This document shows, one piece after another, positions 19,110 to 27,325 of a stretch of DNA of 64,000 nt. Below the pieces are notes generated by a model. The model was not told the DNA's origin, did not search any database, and was given only the letters and a program-made list of their open reading frames with translations. Made by a program: the position numbers and the translations under genes. Within the stretch, counting starts at the first letter, position 1. Each line of letters opens with the position of its first letter. Origin of the DNA: JACNJF01 sp050288105 (GTDB lineage: Bacteria; Pseudomonadota; Gammaproteobacteria; GCA-001735895); the NCBI GenBank assembly GCA_050288105.1, contig JBNKDE010000004.1, positions 1 through 64,000 of the forward strand, given 5' to 3'.

Positions 19110-19625
19110 TTAGTCACCCAGCTCTATATCCACAATGAGTTCATTCGCCAGATCTTCCAGTACCGCACTTAACTCATCAATACTGCGTCCCTCGGACAGG
19201 CACAGGACAATGCTGGCCTTGAACAGGGTTTCACCTGACATGGAGGCTTCACAAACCTCGGTCTCCATATCATCTACCGAAGCACCATGCGCGCTTAATG
19301 CCGCAGTGATACGATGCACGATACCGGGGCGATCCTGACCTACCAGTTCCAGCTTATAGCATGGCCCAGACGCTGCCGCCTGCGAACCATCGGCCTCTTC
19401 TATCGATATTTTTAAGCCCACGTTGCTGGACTGTAAATCGCTACAGAAGCCCTGATACTCATCCTCTGGAAGCTTTACGCTGAGGATACCGGCAAACTTG
19501 CCACCCAGATTAGCCATGCGGCTTTCTATCCATTCACCCTGATGACGTAACACCACCGCCGCCACAGATTCAACAATGCCGGGGCAGTCATTTCCTATCA
19601 GTGTAATGACCAGTGATTTACTCAT
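19110..19625 (-). CDS. Double ACT-domain protein, GcvR-like
   Basis: 171 residues made of two ACT domains (about 1-80 and 88-168), each with the GxxCPGIV or GQDRPGIV opening. E. coli GcvR has this architecture and blocks GcvA activation of gcvTHP in response to glycine. Here it is embedded in the gcv block, between gcvP (39 bp upstream) and glyA (60 bp downstream). No GcvA-type LysR gene is visible in the window; an XRE-cupin regulator heads the block instead, so its partner may differ. Its role as a glycine sensor is inferred from family and location. Confidence 0.85.
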   Translation of the reverse strand: MSKSLVITLIGNDCPGIVESVAAVVLRHQGEWIESRMANLGGKFAGILSVKLPEDEYQGFCSDLQSSNVGLKISIEEADGSQAAASGPCYKLELVGQDRPGIVHRITAALSAHGASVDDMETEVCEASMSGETLFKASIVLCLSEGRSIDELSAVLEDLANELIVDIELGD

Positions 19626-19664
19626 TTATCAATCCTCTCTCACGTTTGCGGGCAGCAAACTAAC

Positions 19665-22541
19665 CTAATCTTCAGCGTAATGCGAAACTGGCAAGCAGGA
19701 ACATACCAGATTTTTATCGCCATAAACGTTGTCAACGCGACCTACTGGTGACCAATATTTTGACATTCTTAAGGATTCTACCGGGTAAGCGGCCTGCTGG
19801 CGGGTATAGCCATGACTCCAGTCATCGGCAGTGACCCGTTGCACGGTATGCGGTGCATTGACCAGTGGATTGTCCTGAGCATCCATGCTGCCATCGGCAA
19901 CGGCAGCAATCTCCTGTCGGATCGCGATCATTGCATCACAGAAGCGATCAATCTCAAATTTCGATTCACTTTCGGTCGGCTCAATCATCAGCGTACCCGG
20001 AACTGGGAATGACATCGTCGGTGCATGGAACCCGTAATCAATCAATCGTTTGGCAACATCATCTACGGTGATACCGGTTTCATCCTTTATTTCACGCAGA
20101 TCGATGATGCATTCATGTGCCACCATGCCATTCGCGTCGCTATACAAAATAGGGTAGTGGTCCTTTAACCTGTGCGCCAGGTAGTTAGCATTCAGTATCG
20201 CAACCTGAGTCGCCTGAATCAGGCCACTTTTCCCCATCATCGAAATATACGCCCAACTGATGGGCAGGATACCCGCACTGCCCCAGGGTGCAGCGGATAC
20301 CGGCCCCACGTGCTGCGGCCCATTTTCCACCACGGCAAAGCCCGGCAGGAAAGGTTCAAGGTGTTTACCAACACCGATGGGACCCACACCGGGACCGCCA
20401 CCACCATGTGGAATAGCGAAGGTTTTATGCAGATTCAAATGCGACACATCACCACCGAATTTGCCTGGAGCGCAGATACCAACCATCGCATTCATATTTG
20501 CACCATCGATATAAACCTGGCCTCCATGTTGATGCACCAGATCACACACCTCGACCACGTGAGCCTCAAACACACCATGAGTAGAGGGGTAGGTAATCAT
20601 GATCGCGGCCAGGTTATCACTATGCTTTTCCAGCTTGGCCCGAAGGTCATCCATACTGATATTGCCACGCTCATCGGTGGCGACTACGACGACTTTCATC
20701 CCGGCCAGGTGCGCTGAAGCCGGATTAGTACCATGTGCTGATGCAGGAATCAGACAGACATCGCGCTGTTGGTCGCCCCGGCTATCATGATAGGCACGGA
20801 TTGCCAGCAACCCGGCATATTCCCCCTGTGCGCCTGAATTGGGCTGCAATGAAACCGCATCATAACCAGTCGCCGCGCACAGTAACTGCTCCAGTTCGCT
20901 GGTGAGTTCGGCATAACCTTTGGCCTGCTCCAGCGGCACATAAGGGTGCAGGGAGCCAAACTCAGGCCAGCTAACCGGCATTAATTCTGCGGCAGCGTTT
21001 AGTTTCATGGTGCAGGAACCTAATGGGATCATTGCACGATCCAGCGCCAGATCCTTATCCGCCAGCAGGCGCATATAACGCATCATTTCGGTTTCCGAAT
21101 GATAGGAATTAAATACCGGATGGGTCAGGAATTCAGATTCTCGAACATAGGCGGGGGCTAAACCTGCGGCTGGCTCGGCTTCCAGCCTGGAAGCTGTTAG
21201 CGGCGTATCGTCATCGGCGAATATCTTCAGTAATGCATCGACATCTTCAAGCGTTGCCGTTTCATCCAGCGAAATTGAAATTTCCTTGTCACTACGCTGG
21301 TACAGATTGTATCCATGCGCATAGGCGCGTGTCATGAAATGAGGGGCATCGCATTTCAGACTAATGGTGTCAAAGTAATTCTGGCTTACTACCTTAATCC
21401 CTGACTGTTTCAAGCCTTCCGCCAGCAGGGCTGTTAAACGATGCACACGTTGCGCAATTTTCCTCAACCCGTTGGGTCCATGATAGGCAGCGTACATACT
21501 CGCCATAACCGCCAGCAAAGCCTGCGCGGTACAGATATTACTGGTCGCTTTCTCGCGTCGAATATGCTGTTCGCGAGTCTGTAGCGCCAGGCGATAAGCC
21601 TTGTTGCCATGGCTATCAATCGACACACCGATCAGACGTCCAGCCATGGAGCGCTTAAACGCATCGCGTGTCGCGAGATAGGCCGCATGTGGCCCACCAT
21701 AACCCAGAGGCACACCAAAGCGCTGGGTATTCCCCACTACAACATCTGCATCAAATTCACCTGGCGCCTTTATCAGGGTCAGAGCCAGCAAATCCGCAGC
21801 TACCGCCAGCAGCGCATTATGCTCATGTAACTGCTGCGCTAAAGCCGAGTAATCGCGGATTTCACCGCGCGAACCAGGGTACTGCACCAGCGCGCCAAAT
21901 ACGTCCTGACCGTTCAGCTCGCTTAGCGCATCACCAATGACAATCTCAATACCAAGCGTTGCAGCACGCGTTTGCACCACTGCAATATTCTGCGGGTGAC
22001 AGTCCCTGTCGACAAAAAACCGGGGGCTTTTGCTTTTACTCATGCGCTGGCACAGGGTCATCGCCTCAGCACAGGCAGTAGCTTCATCCAGCAAAGAGGC
22101 ATTTGCCAGCTCCATCCCGGTCAGTTCAGCAACCATGGTCTGGAAATTCAACATGGCTTCCATTCGACCCTGTGAAATCTCTGCCTGATAAGGCGTATAC
22201 GCGGTATACCAGGCGGGATTTTCCAGGATATTTCGCTGTACTACCGGTGGGGTATAGGTGTTGTAGTAACCCAGACCAATAAAGGACTTATGCACACCAT
22301 TTTTAGCGGCCATCTGCTTTAGTCGCGCCAGTGACTGATGCTCGGTCATGCCCTCGGCAATAGCCATCTCATCTGTGCGCCGAATGGACTCTGGTACGAT
22401 TTTATCGATCAGTTCATCCAGCGAGTTCAGGCCTAGCGCAGCGAGCATTTCCTGCCGATCCTGTTGATCAGGACCGATATGTCGATCTGCGAAACAGTCA
22501 GCCTGCTGCAATTGGTCAAGGGTCATGGAGTTAGGGTTCAT
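19665..22541 (-). CDS. gcvP: Glycine dehydrogenase (decarboxylating), P-protein
   Basis: Single-chain P-protein of 958 residues, equal in length to E. coli GcvP, so both halves of the split form are fused here. The PLP lysine is in NLHKTFAIPHGGGGPG near residue 703, followed by the glycine-rich loop. It decarboxylates glycine and loads the aminomethyl group on lipoylated GcvH. It follows gcvH by 23 bp in the order T-H-P. The N-terminal family motif FADRHIGP is at residues 17-24. L-protein (lipoamide dehydrogenase) is not encoded nearby and is presumably shared with other dehydrogenases. Confidence 0.97.
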   Translation of the reverse strand: MNPNSMTLDQLQQADCFADRHIGPDQQDRQEMLAALGLNSLDELIDKIVPESIRRTDEMAIAEGMTEHQSLARLKQMAAKNGVHKSFIGLGYYNTYTPPVVQRNILENPAWYTAYTPYQAEISQGRMEAMLNFQTMVAELTGMELANASLLDEATACAEAMTLCQRMSKSKSPRFFVDRDCHPQNIAVVQTRAATLGIEIVIGDALSELNGQDVFGALVQYPGSRGEIRDYSALAQQLHEHNALLAVAADLLALTLIKAPGEFDADVVVGNTQRFGVPLGYGGPHAAYLATRDAFKRSMAGRLIGVSIDSHGNKAYRLALQTREQHIRREKATSNICTAQALLAVMASMYAAYHGPNGLRKIAQRVHRLTALLAEGLKQSGIKVVSQNYFDTISLKCDAPHFMTRAYAHGYNLYQRSDKEISISLDETATLEDVDALLKIFADDDTPLTASRLEAEPAAGLAPAYVRESEFLTHPVFNSYHSETEMMRYMRLLADKDLALDRAMIPLGSCTMKLNAAAELMPVSWPEFGSLHPYVPLEQAKGYAELTSELEQLLCAATGYDAVSLQPNSGAQGEYAGLLAIRAYHDSRGDQQRDVCLIPASAHGTNPASAHLAGMKVVVVATDERGNISMDDLRAKLEKHSDNLAAIMITYPSTHGVFEAHVVEVCDLVHQHGGQVYIDGANMNAMVGICAPGKFGGDVSHLNLHKTFAIPHGGGGPGVGPIGVGKHLEPFLPGFAVVENGPQHVGPVSAAPWGSAGILPISWAYISMMGKSGLIQATQVAILNANYLAHRLKDHYPILYSDANGMVAHECIIDLREIKDETGITVDDVAKRLIDYGFHAPTMSFPVPGTLMIEPTESESKFEIDRFCDAMIAIRQEIAAVADGSMDAQDNPLVNAPHTVQRVTADDWSHGYTRQQAAYPVESLRMSKYWSPVGRVDNVYGDKNLVCSCLPVSHYAED

Positions 22542-22564
22542 TGCTTTATCTCTTGTACGAAAAT

Positions 22565-22936
22565 TTATTCAAGACCTTCCAGATAGGTATCTTCATCCAT
22601 TAAATCGTCGAGTTCACCTTCGTCAGACATCTTAACCTTGATGAACCAGCCAGCACCCATAGCATCTTCATTGACTTTACCCGGATCACTATCCAGCTCA
22701 TCATTAACTTCCAGCACCTCACCACTGATGGGCGCAATCAGATCACTGGCCGATTTAACTGACTCGATTACCGCGATACCTTCCCCTTTTTCGATCTCTG
22801 TCCCTACCTCGGGTAGCTCGATATACACCAGTTCACCCAGTTGTTCCTGTGCGAACTCGGTAATACCAACCAGCGCGGTACCATCGTCTGCAGTTAATAC
22901 CCATTCATGATCTTCAGTGAAGCGTAAAATACTCAT
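22565..22936 (-). CDS. gcvH: Glycine cleavage system H protein
   Basis: Lipoyl carrier of the glycine-cleavage complex, 123 residues when started at ATG 22936. That start has AGGAGAC six bases upstream and gives the standard MSxLRFTEDHEW opening, so the frame extension to 22993 is not used. The lipoylation lysine is K61 in ESVKSASDL. Acidic overall, as usual for the family. It lies between gcvT (66 bp upstream) and gcvP. Confidence 0.97.
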   Translation of the reverse strand: MSILRFTEDHEWVLTADDGTALVGITEFAQEQLGELVYIELPEVGTEIEKGEGIAVIESVKSASDLIAPISGEVLEVNDELDSDPGKVNEDAMGAGWFIKVKMSDEGELDDLMDEDTYLEGLE

Positions 22937-23002
22937 TTTTATGTCTCCTGTTTTTAAATTGCTAAACCTGAGCCTGTGCCAGACAGACTCCAATACGAAT
23001 CG

Positions 23003-24124
23003 TTAACCTCGATGGTAGCGCTGCTCTACGAAAGGCATTTTTTCCACAGTCACGGGAATCTGCTTGTCGCGCACCACTGCAAACAATGCAGTACCCGGTT
23101 TTGCCAGCTCGGTTTCCACATAACCCATGGCAACTGGACCATTCACCGTGGGACCAAAGCCTCCACTGGTGACAATACCGCGCGGGGCACCTTCAGCATC
23201 CAGCAGCTGTGCACCATCACGAACCGGCATACGACCTTCAGCCTTAATCCCTACCCGTTTACGTGCAACCCCGTTCGCAATTTGCGACATAATGGTATCT
23301 GCACCCGGATAGCCACCTGGGCGTGCGCCATCAGCTCGGCGCGATTTGCTCAAAGCCCATAACAGACTGGATTCTACCGGTGTAGTCTGGGTGTCGAGGT
23401 CGTGTCCGTATAAACACAGCCCTGCTTCCAGGCGCAGCGAGTCACGCGCACCCAGTCCTACTGGTTCAACTTCTGCCTGTGCCAGCAGGGTTCGCGCCAG
23501 TCTCACGGCATCTTTATTACGCACTGAAATCTCAAAGCCATCTTCACCACTGTAACCCGAACGCGTGGCGAAGCATTCAATACCATCGACTTCAATATGT
23601 GCAGCCGTCATAAAAACCATTTGCTCGGTTTCCGGGGCCAGCCGCGCCATCACAGCCCCCGCCTGCGGTCCCTGCAGTGCAAGTAGTGCGTAATCTTCCA
23701 GCACCTCGATTTCACAGCGATCAGCAATATGGCTACGCAGGTGCTCGATGTCCTGCTCCTTGCAGGCAGCATTCACCACGACAAACAGATGGTCACCGGC
23801 ATTAGTGACCATCAGGTCATCCATTACACCACCCTGATCATTGGTAAATAAGGCATAGCGCTGCTTCATCGCGGGAAGTTCAACGATATCGACTGGCACC
23901 AGCGTTTCCAGCGCGGAGGCTGCATTCTCACCCTTTAACAATAGCTGCCCCATATGTGAAACATCGAACAGCCCTGCCGCACTGCGAGTATGCTGGTGCT
24001 CTTTGACAATACCCATGGGATATTGCACGGGCATCGCATAGCCGGCGAAAGGGACCATCTTGGCGCCGAGTTCTACATGCAGATCGTAGAGTGCCGTTTT
24101 CAGCATGATGTCATCGCTTGTCAT
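23003..24124 (-). CDS. gcvT: Aminomethyltransferase (glycine cleavage T protein)
   Basis: It transfers the C1 unit from aminomethyl-lipoyl GcvH to THF, releasing ammonia. The 373 residues carry the folate-binding GcvT domain and the C-terminal barrel. Motifs FDVSHMGQ, ALQGPQAG and SGYSGEDGFE are visible. ATG at 24124 follows GAGGACAGGAAT. It is the first structural gene of the block; a palindrome TTTCC-N4-GGAAA lies 17 bp before the start, where a bound regulator would block transcription or initiation. Confidence 0.96.
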   Translation of the reverse strand: MTSDDIMLKTALYDLHVELGAKMVPFAGYAMPVQYPMGIVKEHQHTRSAAGLFDVSHMGQLLLKGENAASALETLVPVDIVELPAMKQRYALFTNDQGGVMDDLMVTNAGDHLFVVVNAACKEQDIEHLRSHIADRCEIEVLEDYALLALQGPQAGAVMARLAPETEQMVFMTAAHIEVDGIECFATRSGYSGEDGFEISVRNKDAVRLARTLLAQAEVEPVGLGARDSLRLEAGLCLYGHDLDTQTTPVESSLLWALSKSRRADGARPGGYPGADTIMSQIANGVARKRVGIKAEGRMPVRDGAQLLDAEGAPRGIVTSGGFGPTVNGPVAMGYVETELAKPGTALFAVVRDKQIPVTVEKMPFVEQRYHRG

Positions 24125-24140
24125 ATTCCTGTCCTCTAGA

Positions 24141-24154
24141 TTTCCTATTGGAAA
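24141..24154. promoter_or_regulatory. Palindromic operator candidate before gcvT
   Basis: TTTCCTATTGGAAA is an inverted repeat TTTCC-N4-GGAAA, extended by one more pair to ATTTCC/GGAAAT. The same element (one central base different) lies before the adjacent XRE-cupin regulator gene. Its location between that regulator's stop and gcvT, just past a possible -10 AATAAT on the minus strand, suggests it is the regulator's operator. Confidence 0.6.
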
Positions 24155-24179
24155 TTATTGCTAAATAAAGTCACACCAG

Positions 24180-24794
24180 CTAACGCGAACTGGCACTGGT
24201 TTTTAAAGAAAGCTCTGGCGAAGGGGTACATACCCACAGGATCTGCGCATCCTGCTTGCTTTTCGAGATACATAAATGCCCCATACCGGAATCATAATAC
24301 AGGCTATCACCCTGTTGCAGATCAACCGGTTCATAAAATTCGCTGTAAAAAATAATACTGCCGGAAAGCACCAGCAGAAACTCTTCCCCCGGATGCCGTA
24401 CCCAGTCGCTAAATTCTTCGAATGATCTTGCATGTACCGTCGATTTGAATGGGACCATCTTTTTCTGCACCAGATCGGTAGCAAGTAGTTCATGCTCGTA
24501 AGTTTGGGTAGGATGTATACGGCCTTGCTGTTTGCGGGTCAGGGTCCTGCGCCCGGACACCAGAGGCTCGTTACTGGATACAAACAACTGGGGAATATCT
24601 ATATCCATACCCGCAGCCAGTTTCTGTACCACTTCGAATGAGGGGGAGATCTGTTCGTTTTCAATCTTGGATAAGGTTGATTTGGCCAGCGAGGTGCGCT
24701 GTGCAGCCTCATCCAGTGTCCAGCGATTACGTAGACGGATTGCGCGCACCTTTTCTCCCAGCTTCAGCGGTTGAAATACCTTATCAGTGCTCAT
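24180..24794 (-). CDS. XRE-family regulator with C-terminal cupin, probable gcv regulator
   Basis: About 204 residues: an N-terminal XRE helix-turn-helix (about 12-66, with the typical AQRTSLAKSTLSKIENEQISPS) and a cupin sensor (about 115-195). This architecture is common in regulators of amino-acid and polyamine catabolism such as PuuR, where the cupin binds the small-molecule effector. ATG at 24794 is chosen; a GTG two codons upstream (24800) is equally possible. It directly precedes gcvT on the same strand. Identical-type palindromes before both genes point to autoregulation and control of the gcv genes. The effector may be glycine or a derivative, which is inference. Confidence 0.88.
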   Translation of the reverse strand: MSTDKVFQPLKLGEKVRAIRLRNRWTLDEAAQRTSLAKSTLSKIENEQISPSFEVVQKLAAGMDIDIPQLFVSSNEPLVSGRRTLTRKQQGRIHPTQTYEHELLATDLVQKKMVPFKSTVHARSFEEFSDWVRHPGEEFLLVLSGSIIFYSEFYEPVDLQQGDSLYYDSGMGHLCISKSKQDAQILWVCTPSPELSLKTSASSR

Positions 24795-24842
24795 CTTCAC
24801 CAGATCCTGGACAGATATGATTAATCGAGCGCTGATTGTATA

Positions 24843-24871
24843 AATTAAATTTCCGATTGGAAACTTTATTT
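24843..24871 (-). promoter_or_regulatory. Candidate promoter of the XRE-cupin gene, overlapping its operator
   Basis: On the minus strand TTTCCA can act as -35 (inside the palindrome, about 24863-24858), followed by a 17-bp AT-rich spacer and TACAAT as -10 near 24840-24835. The -35 would therefore be covered by a protein bound to the palindrome, the usual arrangement for autorepression. The -35 matches the consensus only in part. Confidence 0.35.
24850..24863. promoter_or_regulatory. Palindromic operator candidate before the XRE-cupin gene
   Basis: TTTCCGATTGGAAA, 55 bp upstream of the regulator start, matches 13 of 14 bases of the element before gcvT. It lies in the 241-bp divergent region shared with the DUF1538 operon, so it might also influence that operon, although it is 172 bp from the first DUF1538 start. 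Confidence 0.6.
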
Positions 24872-25035
24872 CTAAGTATTTCTTATAATTTATCTATATA
24901 AGCGTCTAACCAGATACTTTCATGCATAGCCAGATATGCTCAATAGCCGTGCTTTTAATATTCAGATTCAGCAGGTGTAATCTATTTTTGCCTGAGATAT
25001 GATGCCCCTTCGAAAAGTAATCTTACTCCCGCTGC

Positions 25036-25767
25036 ATGAAATCATTGAAGGCCTTCCTGATGTCGCTACTGGAGAGTGTTCGCGACCTGCTGCCTATCAT
25101 TATTGTCATCGCGTTCTTCCAGATAGTCGTGTTACAGCAGCCAATCCCTAATTTTGGCGAAATCGCAACGGGTGTGATTTTCATCGTCATCGGCCTCACC
25201 CTGTTTGTGCATGGTTTAAACATTGGTCTGTTTCCGGTTGGTGAATCGATGGCGTATGCCTTTGCCAGCAAAGGCAGCCTGTTCTGGCTGCTGGCTTTCG
25301 CATTTGCGCTGGGCTTTGGCACTACCGTAGCCGAACCCGCGCTAATCGCAGTAGCGAGTGAAGCTGCTGAGATTGCGGCCAGCGGTAATATGATTGAAAA
25401 CACGAAACCGGCCAAAGAATCCTATGCCTACTGGCTGCGCATTACGGTTGCAGTCTCGGTCGGATTTGCCATTTTGCTGGGGGTTTTTCGCATTATCAAG
25501 GGCTGGCCGATTCAATACCTGATCATTGGTGGTTACGTGGGCGTGGTCATTATGACTTTTTTTGCTCCTGATGAAATCATTGGTATCGCCTACGATTCCG
25601 GTGGCGTCACCACCTCGACCATAACCGTACCTCTGGTCACCGCACTGGGTGTAGGCCTCGCTAGCTCCATTAAAGGCCGTAATCCAATGATTGACGGTTT
25701 TGGCCTGATCGCATTTGCGTCATTAACCCCGATGATCTTTGTCATGGGTTACGGCATGATGGTGTAG
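25036..25767 (+). CDS. DUF1538 membrane protein, first copy
   Basis: A 243-residue polytopic membrane protein that I recognise as DUF1538. It has about six or seven hydrophobic segments. The family motifs are GLNIGLFPVGESMA near 65-80, FGTTVAEPAL near 95-105 and AYDSGGVTTSTITVP near 182-197, which is repeated almost unchanged in the next gene. The conserved polar residues within hydrophobic stretches resemble a transporter or channel, but no substrate is established to my knowledge. The second copy begins 4 bp after its stop, so the two probably assemble together. It opens an operon DUF1538-DUF1538-PII-CBS, divergent from the gcv regulator. Confidence 0.88.
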   Translation: MKSLKAFLMSLLESVRDLLPIIIVIAFFQIVVLQQPIPNFGEIATGVIFIVIGLTLFVHGLNIGLFPVGESMAYAFASKGSLFWLLAFAFALGFGTTVAEPALIAVASEAAEIAASGNMIENTKPAKESYAYWLRITVAVSVGFAILLGVFRIIKGWPIQYLIIGGYVGVVIMTFFAPDEIIGIAYDSGGVTTSTITVPLVTALGVGLASSIKGRNPMIDGFGLIAFASLTPMIFVMGYGMMV

Positions 25768-25771
25768 CCTT

Positions 25772-26548
25772 ATGCATATCCTGCATGATCTTTTTGTCAC
25801 GATGCTCAACACGGTATGGGATGTGCTACCAATTGCCGCTATCATCTTCGGCTTTCAGTTTTTTGTATTACGCAAATCGCTACCCAATATTAAACGCATT
25901 ATTGCAGGCTTTGTGCTAGTGCTTTTAGGTCTGGCATTTTTCCTCGAAGGGCTGGAAGCCGCATTATTCCCGCTCGGCCGGTTAATGGCCGAACAACTGA
26001 CCAACCCGGATTTTATCAGCGCGGGCAAGGCGCTGGACACACTGCACTGGAGTGACTACCAGTGGGTATACCTGTTTGGCTTCGCGATCGGGTTTTCTAC
26101 CACAGTCGCTGAACCCTCGCTGCTGGCGGTTGCGATCAAGGCCAACCAGGTCTCTGCCGGTAGTATCGGCATCTGGGGCCTGCGTATTGCCGTCGCGTTA
26201 GGAGTAGCCATCGGAATTGCGCTGGGGGTTTACCGCATTGTGACAGGGACGCCTTTATACTGGTACATCATCACCGGTTATGTATTCGTCGTCATTCAAA
26301 CCCTGTTTGCACCGCGAATGATCGTAGCGCTCGCCTATGATTCTGGTGGTGTCACCACCTCAACCGTCACCGTACCACTGGTGGCCGCACTGGGACTGGG
26401 CCTGTCTTCTACGGTACCTGGGCGCAGCCCCCTGCTCGATGGCTTTGGCCTGATCGCATTTGCCAGCCTGTTTCCAATCATGTCGGTGATGGCCTATGCA
26501 CAGATTTCCGACTGGCTAGCCAAACAACACCGAAAAAAATCAACTTGA
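25772..26548 (+). CDS. DUF1538 membrane protein, second copy
   Basis: 258 residues with the same fold signature as its neighbour: GLEAALFPLGRLMAEQL, FSTTVAEPSLLAVA and AYDSGGVTTSTVTVP. The two copies differ mainly in the loops, with an extra 15 or so residues after the first motif here. In some genomes DUF1538 exists as one double-length protein, so two half-size subunits making a pseudo-symmetric pore is a reasonable model (inference). It is followed after 12 bp by the PII-like gene, in keeping with a regulated transporter. Confidence 0.88.
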   Translation: MHILHDLFVTMLNTVWDVLPIAAIIFGFQFFVLRKSLPNIKRIIAGFVLVLLGLAFFLEGLEAALFPLGRLMAEQLTNPDFISAGKALDTLHWSDYQWVYLFGFAIGFSTTVAEPSLLAVAIKANQVSAGSIGIWGLRIAVALGVAIGIALGVYRIVTGTPLYWYIITGYVFVVIQTLFAPRMIVALAYDSGGVTTSTVTVPLVAALGLGLSSTVPGRSPLLDGFGLIAFASLFPIMSVMAYAQISDWLAKQHRKKST

Positions 26549-26560
26549 TGAGAAAGAACC

Positions 26561-26911
26561 ATGCATTTTAAATTAATCATTGCACTCACCGAAGACGGTA
26601 TTACCGACAAGATCGTACAGGCTGCGCGAGAAAAAGGAGCAACCGGATCGACCGTAATTTCCAATGCACGTGGCGAAGGGCTCAAGGTTGCCAAGACCTT
26701 CCTCGGTTTAAGCCTGGAGACTCAACGCGATGTTGTGCTGTTTCTGGTTGAAGAGCACCTCACCCGTGAAATCCTCGAAAGCATTGCAGAGGCGGGCGAA
26801 TTCGAAGCCAACCCCGGAACCGGGATTGCCTTTAGCATCGATGTTGAAGATGCAGTCGGGGTATCGCACCAGGTGAATGAGTTAACTGAAAAAGTGGAGG
26901 AAGAGTTATGA
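26561..26911 (+). CDS. PII-family signalling protein linked to DUF1538
   Basis: A 116-residue PII-like protein. It has the beta-alpha-beta ferredoxin-like pattern with F-K-L-I-I-A-L at the N-terminus, KGATGSTVISNARG in the region before the T-loop, and GTGIAFSIDVEDAVGV near 88-103 where PII C-terminal signatures lie. The canonical uridylylation Tyr and PII signature patterns are not seen, so it belongs to a PII-like branch rather than GlnB/GlnK. PII proteins are trimers that bind nucleotides and small effectors and gate a partner, often a transporter; by position the partner is the DUF1538 pair. The stop overlaps the start of the CBS gene by 4 bp. Confidence 0.85.
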   Translation: MHFKLIIALTEDGITDKIVQAAREKGATGSTVISNARGEGLKVAKTFLGLSLETQRDVVLFLVEEHLTREILESIAEAGEFEANPGTGIAFSIDVEDAVGVSHQVNELTEKVEEEL

Positions 26912-27315
26912 GTCAGAGAGAGATTATCCGCGTAAAACATGTCATGAAACCAGAGTTTGATCTTATCGATGGCATGGATACGGTGGCTGACGTTCTACGT
27001 AATTCACTACATGCAGAGAGCAAATGCTTTATCGTCAACAGGCGCCATGAAGACGATGAATACGGCATCGTACTGCTGTCGGATATCGCCAAGAAGGTAC
27101 TGGCGAAGGATAAATCCCCTGAGCGCGTAAACGTTTATGAGATTATGACCAAGCCAGTTATTTTCGTTGATCCCGAAATGGATATACGATATTGCACACG
27201 CTTATTCGAAAACTTCGGATTAAGCCGTGCGCCAGTGATTGAAAACAAGAAAGTGGTTGGGGTAGTCGGTTATACCGATATCGTATTAAGAGGAGTGAGA
27301 GACCATCTGTCGTGA
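26908..27315 (+). CDS. CBS-domain pair protein
   Basis: 135 residues forming one Bateman module: CBS1 at about 8-65 (VKHVMKPEFDLIDGMDTVADVLR) and CBS2 at about 75-133 (YEIMTKPVIFVDPEMDI). CBS pairs bind adenine nucleotides. ATG overlaps the PII stop (ATGA), so translation is coupled. With a PII-like protein it gives the DUF1538 transporter two potential nucleotide-sensing inputs. No catalytic domain is attached. Confidence 0.9.
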   Translation: MSQREIIRVKHVMKPEFDLIDGMDTVADVLRNSLHAESKCFIVNRRHEDDEYGIVLLSDIAKKVLAKDKSPERVNVYEIMTKPVIFVDPEMDIRYCTRLFENFGLSRAPVIENKKVVGVVGYTDIVLRGVRDHLS

Positions 27316-27325
27316 AGTGCTGCTT

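Noticed and set aside
24801..25035. A glycine riboswitch near the gcv genes
   Set aside because: Only 55 bp precede gcvT, too short for one, and the 241-bp region before the regulator shows operator and promoter elements but no tandem aptamer-like structure.
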